From Cardinalis cardinalis (Eukaryota > Chordata > Aves > Passeriformes > Cardinalidae): a stretch of 64,000 bases of DNA. Made by a program: the position numbers and the translations under genes. Below are positions 9,731 through 22,420 of the stretch, one piece after another. The notes under the pieces were generated by a model that was not told the DNA's origin, made no database searches, and saw nothing but the letters and a program-made list of their open reading frames with translations. Every line of letters starts with the position of its first letter. Positions within the stretch are counted from its first letter, which is position 1. The stretch is from the NCBI GenBank assembly GCA_014549065.1, contig JACDOX010000007.1:9159648-9223647 (forward strand), given 5' to 3'.

Positions 9731-12700
9731 CTGCTTAATGCTTTTGCCACTGGCTATATGTATTGCAGCCTTTTCATAAGCACAATAGAAAAATTTGCTC
9801 ATAAAAAATGCAAACTTCACACAGTATGTAATGTATTTTCAATGAATAATATTATTGGGTAGGTCAAGTTATAGTGATATTATATTATAAGTATCGGTAA
9901 AACTATACAAACAAAAGATTATCCATTGGTTCTTTGTCTTTTGCAGCTTAGTACCTGGTTTGAATTTTTTAACTCTCTTAAAAGTGATTATATGTACAGG
10001 TCTTCAAACAGTAGGATGAAAGCAAATGAGACTTTTACTCATATGAGATCTAGATATATTTTTGGCAAATTTACTGTAGTGCATTGTGGTAATTATTTGC
10101 ATAAACTGTGATGGGAAAGAGCTTTGTGTAACCTGTTAGATGACCATAATTGTCACAAAACAATACAGCAAAAGAGGTGTCTTTTGTATATATAAACATC
10201 ATAGCTGAAATGATCTCAGGACAACTTCCTGTACAGTTTAATCCAAATAATCTTTTTCATGTGTAATTGNAGCTCAGTTAAAAGCTAGCCTTTACCAATC
10301 AACATTTTGTGTTTTGATACTGTAAGTTCAATAAAAAAGGATCGTTAGCTTTTAAAAAACACCCCCTTAAGTACTAAAATAACTAAATAAAATAAGTTTT
10401 ACGTAATTCTCTCTTGGGTGCTACATTATGTAATAAACAGTGGTGACACAACATCAGATGAGCCTGTGTGCCAGCAGCGGTGCTCNCTGAAATATTACAG
10501 TCTCACTGCTGTCCAGAAAGAGAAAATATGGAGGTTACAGTGAACCTCACAGTGTTCTGAACACTTTTTCAAAAGCTCCTCCATTATTTCCTAGCAGTGT
10601 GAAAGGAAGTTTCAAACAAATGTTCTCATATGGGGAATTCATAGGACAAGTGGCCTTTCCAGGAATTTCTGTGAATTTACTGCTGTGTTCAGGCACTTGA
10701 CAGGCACAGAAAATATAGAGGCTTTTTCTGGGTTACCCACAATTCCCTCAAAGGGAGCTAAAGGCTGCCCTGATACTCCAGTGATAAAATTACATGCTGT
10801 TACTTTTTATGTTGTCCCCTCTGAACAGATTATTTTCAACAGCTTCTCAGAGGTATTGAGATGTTATACGCTTAGGGCTAAAAATATAAACTCTGTAAGT
10901 GAAGAGAAAATATTTTACAAGCTTAGCCATCTGATAGTGTATGTGGTTTTCCATTCCAGTTATTTAAATATGGCTACATTATGCTGTTCAGCTATGCTGA
11001 ATTAAAATATCAGTGTTGGTATTACCAAAAGAGTCTATGGTTGCAGTTAGGTCAGTCTCAGACTGTTGTCACACATCTTAACAAAAAAAAATTTGTGTTC
11101 ACTTTTTTTTTATAGTTATACTCTAACTTGCTAANCTGAAAATCTGGAAGTACTTCTACCAATGTCTTGGGACGCTATTTGTTTGCAATATAGATAAGTG
11201 ATTCTCAGATGTCCCACGGCAGCCTGAGGAGAGCTGGTAGCTGGCAGCAGACTAACCACTTTCCTTCAAAAGTAGCAACTGTCACCNGTACAAATGATGA
11301 TTTATTTATTATTTAATGGATTTAGAGCATTTAAAATTCTTACAAACACTATTTTGTCTAATTCTTCCACATTTTATGTGGCACTGCTTTTTAGTTTGTC
11401 TGATTTGTACACACTAATGTACACACATAATGGATAATGGAAATGAGTCAGACTAACTAGAAAATCATGCCATTTTACTTAGTTCTCATTGGGGACTACA
11501 GTTAGTTTGGTTAATTGATACAATATTGACTAGGTAATGACTCTCACTTCTGTCAACATTTTTACATTTGTTAAATTCCCCTGCCTGATTCTGCTTTTCT
11601 GCTGTATTTCCTTTTAAAATTTAAACATCTTAAAAAAGGCTCTTCTCAATTAATGCATTTCATGATTGAGGAACANTGAAATTAACTTTTATCCAATTAA
11701 ATTTTTACGAGTATTTGCTATTGTCGACAGTAGTAAAAACTTCTGTTTCAGCCACATCAATAATTAATTTAGAAGCACATGCCTGAAATACTTCCCCACA
11801 TGCAAAGGAGTTGTTATTCTCCCACAGCTTCCCTCACAGTCGTCCTGGTGACTCCCTTGGCACTAGTACGCCATTATTTTGTTGGCAGCATTTTGATTTC
11901 TGCATGGTTATGATTAACCTGTACAATGTGTTCCTCTTAATGCAAAGCTGTTTTCTTATCCTTCAATTCTACAAACTGGAAAAAGCATATAGCCGCAGGC
12001 CACACAGAATAATACCAGTGTCAAGCTTTAAAAAACATATTTGTTTTGTGTCCTCTAAGGACAAATGATAGACATGTAAAAATGTTTTCTCTGTTTCTCT
12101 TTCATGGAATACTTACTTTAGAATTAACTTCTGTCACAGAAAACATAATTTGAAGCATCTGTTTTATATGATTTCTGAACATTTCTGCTATAAAGAGGGA
12201 AAATAGTACATTGTGTATGACATGTGCGATTACAAGGTTATAGAAACTCTTTATGTTTCTCTAGTTGTTGTNGTTTCCCCTTAAGAAAGCTTGTCACAGA
12301 AACATAAGAGTGTCCTTCCTTCAGAAGAGGCAAGTATATAGTACTATGGTACTTGATAGAAGCAGTGTAATTAATGTAATTTTTAATTGCTTTACAATAC
12401 TTTAAATTCCCACCTTCTGAAGCACTCAGTGTTCTTCATGCAATCCAGTCATGCATCTGTTTTTAAATAGGTCATAGGAGAAAAGATATTTTTATGATAC
12501 ATTCCTAAGTGTTCTGATGATTACACGTGCTGTAGCCCATTTCTTCATAGACCCATTCTGTCTTTAATTTTGCCNTCTTCAAGTTACAATCACCCCAGTG
12601 TCCTTTTATTCAGAAAGATTGTTCTTTTACATACTTTCTCTGTCTTACCTATTTGTTAATTCTGTTTCTCTGTGATATCAAGCATACTTCATTTCATGCT

Positions 12701-13254
12701 TCATTGTCCAGGTTTTAGTTTCAGCTCGAGTATANTAAGTGTTCCCACCCTTTTGCTCCATATTTTATGGTCAACAGTACAGAAGTGTTAAAAGCCTTTC
12801 TTGAGCAAAGAGAAGGATGAGTCTTCTTAATGTGGAATTCTCTTCCTTCAGAAACTTGATTGACCTCAAATCTTATGACTCCACAGTCAAGANAAATAAA
12901 ACTCATTCAAGGCAAAAAATATCTCAGCCACACATTTCTGAAGTCAAAATAGTAGAATTTTTCCCTTTTCTCCCTATTTCATTCCTGTTTAAATAAAGAA
13001 AGAACCTGTATATTATTTTTTTATTTTAAAAAGCGGAAAGTTAATGATATGATTTTTGCTAAAGTCTACATGTTGTAAGGTATTTTATGTATCNGTGGTT
13101 TTGATAACAAATGTGTTANTTTNTTAGATTGAAGNCTACTTTTTCTTTAAAATCCTTAATTTGCTGGCTCAGTTGTCATAGTGAACCTGATCATAGAAAA
13201 AGANTTCCAGGATTGAGGAATTTCTGATAATAAAAGCGCGGCAGATTGGAAAGA
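9731..13254. other. Intergenic, nothing recognised
   Basis: 3.5 kb of AT-rich sequence. A few stretches (about 11,270-11,560 and 11,690-11,800) are rich in TAAT-type words, but I could not support any feature. Open frames at 10,685-11,005 and 11,811-12,068 have no recognisable protein content. Confidence 0.5.
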
Positions 13255-14670
13255 TTTCTAAGAATCACAGNATCACAGACATGGTCAGGTTGGAAGTGAC
13301 CACAGTGGGTCATTTGATCCAACTTCCCTGCTCCAACAGGGTCATCCTAAGCATATGGCTGGCACAGGTTTTGTCCAGAAAGTTCTTGAATATCTTCAGT
13401 AAGGGGGACTCCACACCCTCTCTCATCAACCTGTTACAGTGCTCAGTCACTCTCACAGTGAAGAAGTTATTCTTCGCATTGTAGTAAAACATCCTGTAGT
13501 AAAACACCACCAAGAGGCTGGCTCCATCCTCTTGACACTCTCCCTTCAGATACTTCTTGACATCAGTGAGGTCCCCTCTCTGTTTTCTTCTTGATGCTGA
13601 NCAGGCCACATTCCCTCAACCTTTCCTCATAAGAGAGATGCTCCAGGTCCTTTAATCACCTTTGTTGCCCTCCTCTGGACCCACTTCAGGAACTCTGTGT
13701 CTCTCTTGTCCTGAGGAGCCCAGAACTGGATACAGCACTCCAGATGTGGCCCCCACTAAGGATGAGTAGAGGGGCAGGATGATTTCATTTGATCTGCTGA
13801 AAATGCTCATCCTAATTCATCCCAGGAAACCATTGGCTGTCTTGGCCACCAGGACACGCTGCTGGGTCATGGACAGCTTTTTGTCTGCCAAGGCCCCCAG
13901 ATCCTTCACCACAGAGCTGCTTTCCAGCAGCACAGCCCCCACATTTGTTGAACTTCAGACTGTTCCTCTCTACCCATCTCTCCACCCTGTTGAGGTNCCT
14001 CTGAAGGGCTGCACAGCCCCTGGGGTATCACCCTCTCCTCCCAGCTCCGTATCATCAGGCAACTTGCTGAGCAGGCTTCTGCCCCTTCAGCCAAGTCANT
14101 GATGAACAAGTCAAGCAACACTGGGTCCAGTATTGAACCNTGGGGGACACCACAGGTGACAGGCCTCCAACTGGACCCTGTGCCACTGATTATGACCCTT
14201 TGTGAAGTGCCATTCAGGCAGTTCTCAATCCACCTCCCTGTCCACTCATCCCCTCCACACTTCCTGAGTCTGCCTACAAGGATGCTGGGAGAGACAAGTA
14301 TTGACAGATTTGCTGAAGTCAGGGTAGACAATAACCAGTGCTCTCTCCTCGTCCATTCAGGAAGTTGTTTCATCACAGAAGTCAATCAGTCAAGCATGTT
14401 TTACCTTTAGAGAATCCATGCTGACTACTCCTGATCACCTTTTTATCAACCATGAGGGTAGAGATTGCCGTTGGAATGAGGCACACCATCNTCTTTCTAG
14501 GGATTGAGGTTAGGCTGACAGGCTCCTAGTTCCCTGGGTCCTGTTTCTTGCTCTTTTTGAAAACATGGGTGACATTTGATTTCTTCCAGTCCTCAGGCAC
14601 ATCCTCTTATCATCATGACCTTTCAAAGATTATTATGAGTAGCCTCTCTACAATCCAAATAAGTCAATTA
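13255..14670 (-). mobile_element. CR1 LINE, 5'-truncated, minus strand (ORF2 C-terminal half and 3' end)
   Basis: The 3' end lies at the left: 'agaatcacagnatcacag' is a version of the short CR1 terminal repeat, followed by the 3' region. Minus-strand frames at 13,310-13,609 and 13,906-14,385 match CR1 reverse transcriptase and C-terminal ORF2 words such as LRKCGGDEWTGRWIENCLNG, WRPVTCGVP, DVKKYLKGECQEDGA and NNFFTVRVTEH. The copy has changed frame and has stops, so it is dead. The expected YADD-type catalytic region is broken. About 1.4 kb of a 4-5 kb element remains, the usual outcome of incomplete reverse transcription. The right border is set where CR1-like words stop. Confidence 0.93.
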
Positions 14671-15420
14671 AAGATCTTGGAAGCAGCACGGATCATCAAA
14701 ATAGTGGTAAAGACAGTACAAGTTTGACCTGAATGGATCACATTCCACAAACTGGATCCACACTCTAGTGACCTGACTTCTCTATGCTTTTAAATGTCAT
14801 GCCAAGAAGTCACATGTGGCAGCCAGTCAGCTCATGAAGGCTCACCTTCAACTGAGAGTGAGCACAGCCCACCTCCTTGGGAGGAGGAATGGGCAAAATA
14901 CAGAGGAATTAGCCAGGACATGAAGTGCCCAGGACTGGAGAGCCATGGTCAGCACCCAGGAGAGGACCTCCAAGCCTTGAGAGGGAAGTTCTCATTTCAA
15001 GTAGTTCTGGTCACCTTGTGTCACTGGGCAACAAGGAGCCAGCAGTGAGAGTCTTTCTTCAAAGCTCACTCTTCACAAGGACTACNGCAGTGGGCCAGCT
15101 TGGCCTGGTGTACCTCAGCATGGTGTGTGGCAGAGGACACAGTAGCCTCAGCTGTTGTACAGGATAATTCTTTCCCTGGTGTCATTAGGGCAGGCATCCA
15201 TGGGCCAGTGGCCTACCNCATGCTTTTGGGATCCAAGAACCCCTCTGTGCTGTCCCTAGCCAAGGAGACACTGAGAGGAATCGCACAGCATCCCTGTGCA
15301 CTGGTGGTATCTCCATGGACCTGTCTGCCATGGAGAAGCCTCCTGAAGCTTATCTAAAGACCTCTGGAAGGGGTACTTGTCAGAGCAGTTCCAAAGAATC
15401 CTGCATATTTTCTTCCCGGA
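14671..15420. other. GC-richer unassigned block beside the CR1
   Basis: From about 14,780 to 15,370 the base composition is distinctly richer in G and C than the flanks. Three overlapping plus-strand frames (14,794-15,048, 14,925-15,167, 15,100-15,357) are open, but they match no protein I know and have no start or splice context. It could be an unrecognised transposable element, an old processed pseudogene or unique DNA. Confidence 0.4.
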
Positions 15421-18400
15421 GTGGAACTACAAGAAATTTATGGAAGTATTTGACACAGGTATATTTCAATTAAATGTAAAATTCCAGCAGGTATTATTGA
15501 AATACTGTCATCTGAGTTTTGTGGAGCATGCTGGAAAACAATGACAAAGCAGTTAAACAAAGNAAGAAACATGAAGAAATCCAACAGGTAATGACTTAAA
15601 AAGAGAGAAAAATTGATAATAACAGAAGTGAAGATAAAAATAACAACAGTATTTAAAAAACTAAAATAAAATTATTTTAATACAGCAGAATAAAAAAAGG
15701 AAACCAGCTNTATGGATCTCAGTTGTCAGTTGAAATGCTTCGAACAAGACTGTAGAAAATGTAGATTTTATCTTTATTTTGCCATGTGAACTAATTGCTT
15801 CAGAATTAAAAGAAGGTGTTAAAAAGGAAAGATTATTCTGTCTGTAACAGTTAGCCTTATTAACATATCAGCTACTCCTGCTTTGGTTTAATGGAATATC
15901 AAACAAGTTGTGCTCCCCCTTGCAGCCATGAAAGTGCTGATTGCTGCACGGCCGAGGCCTTCGGCTTCTCTGCNGCACTCTCCTGAGAAATAACCACAGG
16001 TGTCTTTCCTGCTGTTCAACAGCTGCATTTGAATGTGCATTAAAAATCTGATTAATTCATCAATGAACAAAGCTGGGCAGGTTCATCAATTCATCAATGA
16101 ACAAAACTGGACTCTAATTTCTAGATAGGTTCGAAAATTATATATGTACACACACATATATATATACATTTTTAAAAATTCCTAGGTCAAAACCTCTCTA
16201 CATAATATATTAATTATTTAAAGCCAAACTTAAACTTTTTAGCTCACTTTCTTTCCTGCATACATTCTTGAAAATTCTTATAAATAAAAAGATGAGATTT
16301 CACTGAAAGGTTGACAATGGATCTGTTATTTTGGGACAGCAACTATGAAATTGAAGGAAATGGTTTCTTATATTTATGACTGCCCTTAGAAAAGTATAAT
16401 TTATTAATGGAATTTCTTCACAGATCTACTATTTCATATGGGCTACTCCACTGTTTGCTGTCCAGACATTTTAGTTCACTTAGACAGGAAGTATATCACC
16501 CAATGTAGATACAAAGTATGAGTTACTTCCCCTTAATAAAAGGGCTTGGAGCTTTGTTATGTTGTTTTTGTTGTTTGTTAAGTGAACTAAATGGGACACT
16601 TCATGCTTTCTGTTTGGACCAGCATACTGTGAGGTGTGACAGGCTTTTCAGCAGTGATGGTCACAGGTAAATGCCTGCTGATGATCATCATCTGTCAGTG
16701 GCNCTAAAAATACCCCTTCTCTGGAGGCACAGTAATCTCTGTTGGGGACCCAAGGAGTTCAGAACCCAAAAATACCTTAAGCCCTAACTCACTCATCTGC
16801 TGAATGCATCAGCAAAAGAAAATTGGGGAAGTGCTTAGGTGGTGTTTTCATTTGGCTTTTATGTGATTGCAGTGGGGCAATTAGTAATTTTAGAGAATAA
16901 ACAAGATGACAACTGCTTAGCAGCAGAAGGCAGGAAGAAGGAACTCATCAGTGCTGCCATACTCCCACTCCTGTCGTGCCGTTCACATTATCTCAGTCAC
17001 ACACCGTAATTGGAAGTTAAGGCAGCAGTTCTTCTGTGCACAGCATAAAGATATACAAATAACAAGCATTAAATAAGAAACATCGCACCACATCAAGATT
17101 AACAAAAGTAATAATGCTGACCTTGCTAGCACTCAAGTCTTTTCAACCGCAAATAATCTTCCATCCTGACAGGGAAGAGCAAGACACCTAATCCTCTAGC
17201 ATGTTCATGATAGAAGGATTCCCAATTAATTCCCACTCCTTCCCAATNAATCATTACCAGAGACAGTTCCCTTATACTCAAAAAGATTGTTCCTAAGGCC
17301 TTTGTCAGCTGAGACTTCCCTTGTACAGAAATGAGCCAGCTAGAGGTCTCTTAACTTTGATCCAATAATAACCCTTGCACTTGAGATCTAGCATTTCCCA
17401 TTTGCTCAAATGCTCCTTAAATGGCTGTTGGGTGCCCTTGCCCCAGTATCTAAAAGAAAAGAATATCTAAATATTATTGAGGTTTTCTGTTGATCAAAAC
17501 CAATGTCTGTTTGCATTTTTTTGTAAACACAGTTTGGGTAGAGCTTTAGCAATATATGGAGATTAATGACCCTTAGAGGAGTCCTGCAGATTTCATTTGT
17601 ATTCTCCACATTATGTTTTCACACTTTCAGAGAGCACTGCTGAACTTCTGAACCTCTTTGTCAACCTTGTTAATTTGACAGTGATTTACATCTCTCTTAA
17701 TTCATACTGGAATACCTTCAGCTGTAGCTGTTTGCTAGTTATTCCACTCAGGAGGGAAAATCCTGGACTTGTTGCCTCAGCACAAGCTNTCAACACAACC
17801 AGATGAGGAAATGACCTTGACTAAGAGCACCCGTTTTTTCAGTCCATGTTGGTACCCAGGTGTGTGTGTGTAAGAGAAGTCAGGTGCATTGTATATTGTT
17901 TCCATTTCTCACTTAGACCTAGAGCTGTAAAATCTTTCTCTTCCTCCCTGAAAGAAGAAGTAAAAGGATTGTCCTTCACAGAGAAGTATACATGTATAAT
18001 TAAATGAGACAGTTAACAGTATTTATATCTCCATTCATGTGTTTTTTTTCTATAATGACTAGAAAAAACATTGGGAATTCAAGGCTATGCCTGATGAAAT
18101 TCTTGCAAAAGCTGACANAGTTACACTTGTGGTTAAAATTATTCAGTGTACTGTGACAATATAGACAAACAGCAGTCAGCGCCTTAATTCTGCCAAGTTC
18201 TGCTTGCTCTTACCTGGAGATACTGACAGTGTCTCTGGAAGGACANGCTGCTAAAGCAGCAAGCCGCAGANNCATTTGCANCTGCTGCAAACTTTGCTGA
18301 ACTGTTTTTCATATTGGAGAAGAAGCTGAAGCAGGGACTGACTGCCTCATAGGGCACCACCAATTTTAAAGAAGTGATGTTAGATGGTGTGAGTATTACA

Positions 18401-18753
18401 ATATTTACATATTTTTTAAAAGTGTAGATATGTTCCTTTAGATATTATTAAATTCTTTCACATTTTTTGTCCTTAATCCAGTGTATCTAAATGCATTTTT
18501 CTTTCCTTTGAGGTACTATCAGCATATATACTTTCCCTTCCCACATACTTTTCCAGGTGGTAAGAGAACATCTGGAGAGGCACAAACTGTGGACAAGGAT
18601 TTTGGCATTTCAGTTTCCATCTATGCTAGTTTATGGCACCTAGAGGCCTGTAGACTTCCATGAAGTTTGTCCTTAGAAATTACTGTGTCCTAAATGCTTA
18701 TATGAATGAGAACTGAGGATGCACCTGTGTGAAATAATTATATGAACTTCAAT
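15421..18753. other. Intergenic, nothing recognised apart from a small duplication
   Basis: AT-rich DNA with short TA/CA runs around 16,141-16,170 and a 34-bp tandem duplication at 16,055-16,110. No coding or RNA gene was recognised. Frames at 17,406-17,806 look non-coding. Confidence 0.5.
16055..16110. repeat. Small tandem duplication, 34-bp period
   Basis: The 22-bp word beginning attcatcaatgaacaaa occurs at 16,055-16,076 and again at 16,089-16,110, with one base different (agctgg versus aactgg). This is a local slippage-type duplication. Confidence 0.85.
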
Positions 18754-18804
18754 NNNNNNNNNNNNNNNNNNNNNNNNNNNNNNNNNNNNNNNNNNNNNNN
18801 NNNN
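18754..18804. other. Assembly gap (51 Ns)
   Basis: An unbroken run of N between unique AT-rich flanks. The missing sequence is unknown. Confidence 0.99.
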
Positions 18805-21785
18805 TGTAAGTTTGCTGTTATAGATCTACTACCAAGCTCAGTAAAGATCCTTTGGTGGGAAAAGATCAGCATTAAGCCTGTAANAGGCAATAACAGTCTA
18901 AACTTCTGAGTCAATACTTTAAGAAAAAATTCTTGAAAACAAGAATTGCAGCCATTTTACTGACAGTCTCCCCACAAAGGAACATAAACTTCCTTATAAG
19001 TTTTTATATTTTTTCCAGTTGAATTTTCACAACAGTGAAAATTCAGATAGTACTACACTGAGACTGTCACATAAAATTCNTGGTGTGGTTCACAAAAGTG
19101 CCTTGGAAACTGAGAATAAGGAAAGGACTCTGGTTTGGANAAGGACATCACCTTTGTAAGGTAATAATTTTTATTCTTTGAAGGAAGTTGCTATGTTTTA
19201 ACATTCTTTAAAAGTGCAGACTTTCATAAAGAGAATGAGTGTCTGTTGAAAGGAAATGGCTTTCCATATATACTACAGTCTTTATCTAGAATAAGAGTGG
19301 TTAAGTAGTTGACTACTTAAGTTTCTGTGAGACATAGGCTTACTAGCACTATTAATAATTCTATGAATTGTAACAGAAAAGTAAATTTTCATGAAATACA
19401 TAGTTCCTGCCTGGATTTTTTTTTTAATTCTATTGATTGTCTAAGTGGAAATTATAAATACTCCTANAGATTTTTTCTTTAGTCACTGGGAGAGACTTGT
19501 ACATAGAATGCTTAGCTANATTATTTTCATATCCTTTTACTATAAAACAACTCAGTCTTTAATAACCACTTCTTCAAAAACAACCAAATCAACAAAAGCA
19601 TTAGGTGTTTCATGTGCTATATGTGTTATCAAAACCATAAATGTATATGAAGTTGCTTACACNTAGCAGTTTATGCCTTAGCAAACTTTGCAGGATATTG
19701 AGCACAGAGAATACTGCAAGTTTGGTTTTATTTTAAAGATTGGTCTTTTGTATTAATCAAGCATTGCACAAAATCAGCAACAACTTGAGTTAAGAAGTTG
19801 GATATCAGAATAGAATCTCTGTAAGAGCGCTTTTCATCAATAGGAATCTGAAGACATTGTCTGGTATGCAAAGAATAACAGAGTTATTGCTTAGTTGATT
19901 TTTTATATCTTTTTTTTTCAATTTGTCAGAAAAAGAATCCTAGTTTCAGACAGACTGCAAAACAGTATAAGTACCTATCGCTAGGAAATGTGGAAATTTA
20001 AAAAGCAAAGCAAAAATACTCATCACTTGGGGAAGCTTCTTTGCATACTTTCAGGGAGAGATGAAAGGCACATCCTCAAATATAAAAAAAATCAGGGTTT
20101 TCAATAGATCAAATAATTACTATTCTAATTTTAATGCATCTTGTCGTGCATCAAAAGCCAAGGATGGACATAAAATGTTAAAAATGGAGACAACACTGTA
20201 GAAAAGGTAGAAGGTTAAGGACATATTTGTCACCTGGTCTAGGGCATCCCAGCCTGCCTATGGTTAGTGTGGANACTCCTACAATGTGTCTTTCTTTAAG
20301 TTCCTCCCTATTTCTCCCACTAGCCCTATGATTTTTTTAGGTTTTTTTGGGTGTAGGTTGTCAGACCACTAAAATGGGGAAGTATATAGATCAATCTTGC
20401 ACAGTGTTAATTTAAATATTCCTCAGCCAGTNCAGGTACTGAACCCAACTTCTATATACTGAGCAAGTGTTCTATTTACCAGATTTAAAAAAGCTCTATA
20501 ACCAGGCAGTGATTTTTCTTAAATGTGGCTTCTTTTTGTTNGACTGTGTTTTANGTNGATGTAGCTATATTTTTGGCTGCCNAACACAGTTNGTAGAGAG
20601 GCCTCAAGACTNCTGCTGACCAACNATGTGATATGGGCAGAGAAACAGATAATTTCAGTCTTGCTTCAGCATGAGCATAAACAAGCAGAGGAGGAACNGA
20701 AAAGTCCCTCCTGCCTGAAGAAGCTGCAGAAGACTCTGCTCCTCTGAATTTTCTGAGTCATAGACAGAGGCATCAANGAAGTTTCATTGCTTCAAGAATG
20801 AGGGACGCCTGAGCAGTTTTTGGGGTTGCAGCTTGGCTTGTGATCTGTCTAACACCTCTTCCCATCTTCCATCCTCCTTATGTAAGGGATGCAAGCCAGC
20901 AAACCTCTGGTTGCTGGAACTAACCCTGTTACACTGAGTCATTCACAGTGTGACTGCAGTGGCCAACAGAGAAGGCAGTGCCCCTCCATCAAATGGGAAT
21001 AATGATTTTCTTTTCCCTTCTAGAGGTTTTGAACTCTACATNTGAAAGTCTTGCACAGGAAGTAAGTCCCCATTTTAAAACAAGCCTGCAATATTGTTTG
21101 CCTGCNAAGAAACAAAGGTTACATGTTTCAAAAGTTTGCACAGTAAGTACTTACAAGCTGCACATTGTTTTTTATTACCAATGATTTGTTTTCTTGCAGA
21201 ACAACTTCTTNTAAAATATTAAACACAGTCAAAGTGACTAATGCATTTTTTTAATCTAAGAACTGCTCAATTAAAAATTTACAAGGCACGCAATTTTGAT
21301 TTCTGCCGACAATAGTCAAAACTTGTGTATAAAGATTAATTACTTATAAAGTAAAACACATCTTTTAAAAACTGACATTAAAATTGCATCTGCACTNTAT
21401 GTTGGATTTTATTCTACTCTCTTTGAGCAAAGGACTTCTGATGGACTTTACCAAAAGTTTTATACTGCTGATAGAAATGCACTGTCTGAATTGAGCAGTT
21501 TTCGAACAAGCTGAAACTGAGTAGCAAACCATATCCTCTTGTACTTTTGGTCCTGATGCATTCGTTATACCCCATAGCTATCCAACTAAACANTATAAAA
21601 AATACATGGAATTTTAAATTACGTTATATTATAGTGAATTATAATCTTACATCAAAAGACACTAATGTTTCAGCTAAAATTAGACAACTTCATTAAAATA
21701 ATCTTCAAAAATATTTGTGTTTTTTTAACACTAACACTTTGTACTGACTTTACATGATTGAGGTTTCTAATGACAGTAAAATATA
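18805..21785. other. Intergenic, nothing recognised
   Basis: AT-rich sequence with a perfect short hairpin at 19,020-19,045. Isolated Ns cluster strikingly at about 20,520-20,780. No gene or named repeat was seen. Confidence 0.5.
19020..19045. repeat. Perfect 11-bp inverted repeat (hairpin)
   Basis: tgaattttcac and gtgaaaattca are exact reverse complements separated by the 4-base loop aaca. It lies in AT-rich intergenic DNA with no gene nearby, so no function is proposed. Confidence 0.85.
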
Positions 21786-21789
21786 TATT

Positions 21790-22420
21790 TCTTTTACTAT
21801 ACCAAGACTGCCCTCTAGAGTCTCATTGGGCCAAATTAATCTGTGATGTAACCTCTCCAGAATATCTTTNAAGTGTACATATTTTTACAGGGCCCATTAT
21901 GAAATGCTGCAATTTGAATGATACAATGGCTGCTTGAAAAAAGTAGGTAATACAGTTTCAAGACAAAGATACAAATTTTTTTTCACTTATTGTGAGCTCT
22001 GATAACTCATTGCAAAAAATAATTACTTGTAAGCTCTTCGCTGCACAAATTTCTCATTTTAATTGAGTTGTAAAATGTTAGAAAAATTATGAAAAAGAGA
22101 CTAGTTTTAATGTCTTCCTAAAACCACATGAGAAATGTGTTTGTCTTTAAAAGATGTCAGAGGGAATGCATGCAGTGGAACTGAATTAGGCTGGTACTTG
22201 TTCTTTCTTTGCAAGTGTTAAAAGGCAGCACTTCTCCCCTCTGAGGGTTGGATTAAGCTTCCACTGGAGCCAATGGCAAAGCCTAAGTAATCAAGGAAAC
22301 AGAATTATTGCACTGATTGCCAGAAGCGTTTGTATTCAGTTGTTAAATTAATAATGGGTATCTGGTTCAATAAACAGTTGTGTTTCCCATTAAATTGTAG
22401 CTGTAGTGCTGCTTCTTATT
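21790..22420. other. Candidate conserved non-coding element
   Basis: A mostly high-complexity block with clustered TAAT/ATTA words, for example gttaaattaataatgg and cttattactta around 22,340-22,430, plus ggaatgcatgcagtgg at about 22,163. It lacks recognisable repeat words and has few Ns. Conservation is inferred from texture only. Confidence 0.33.
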
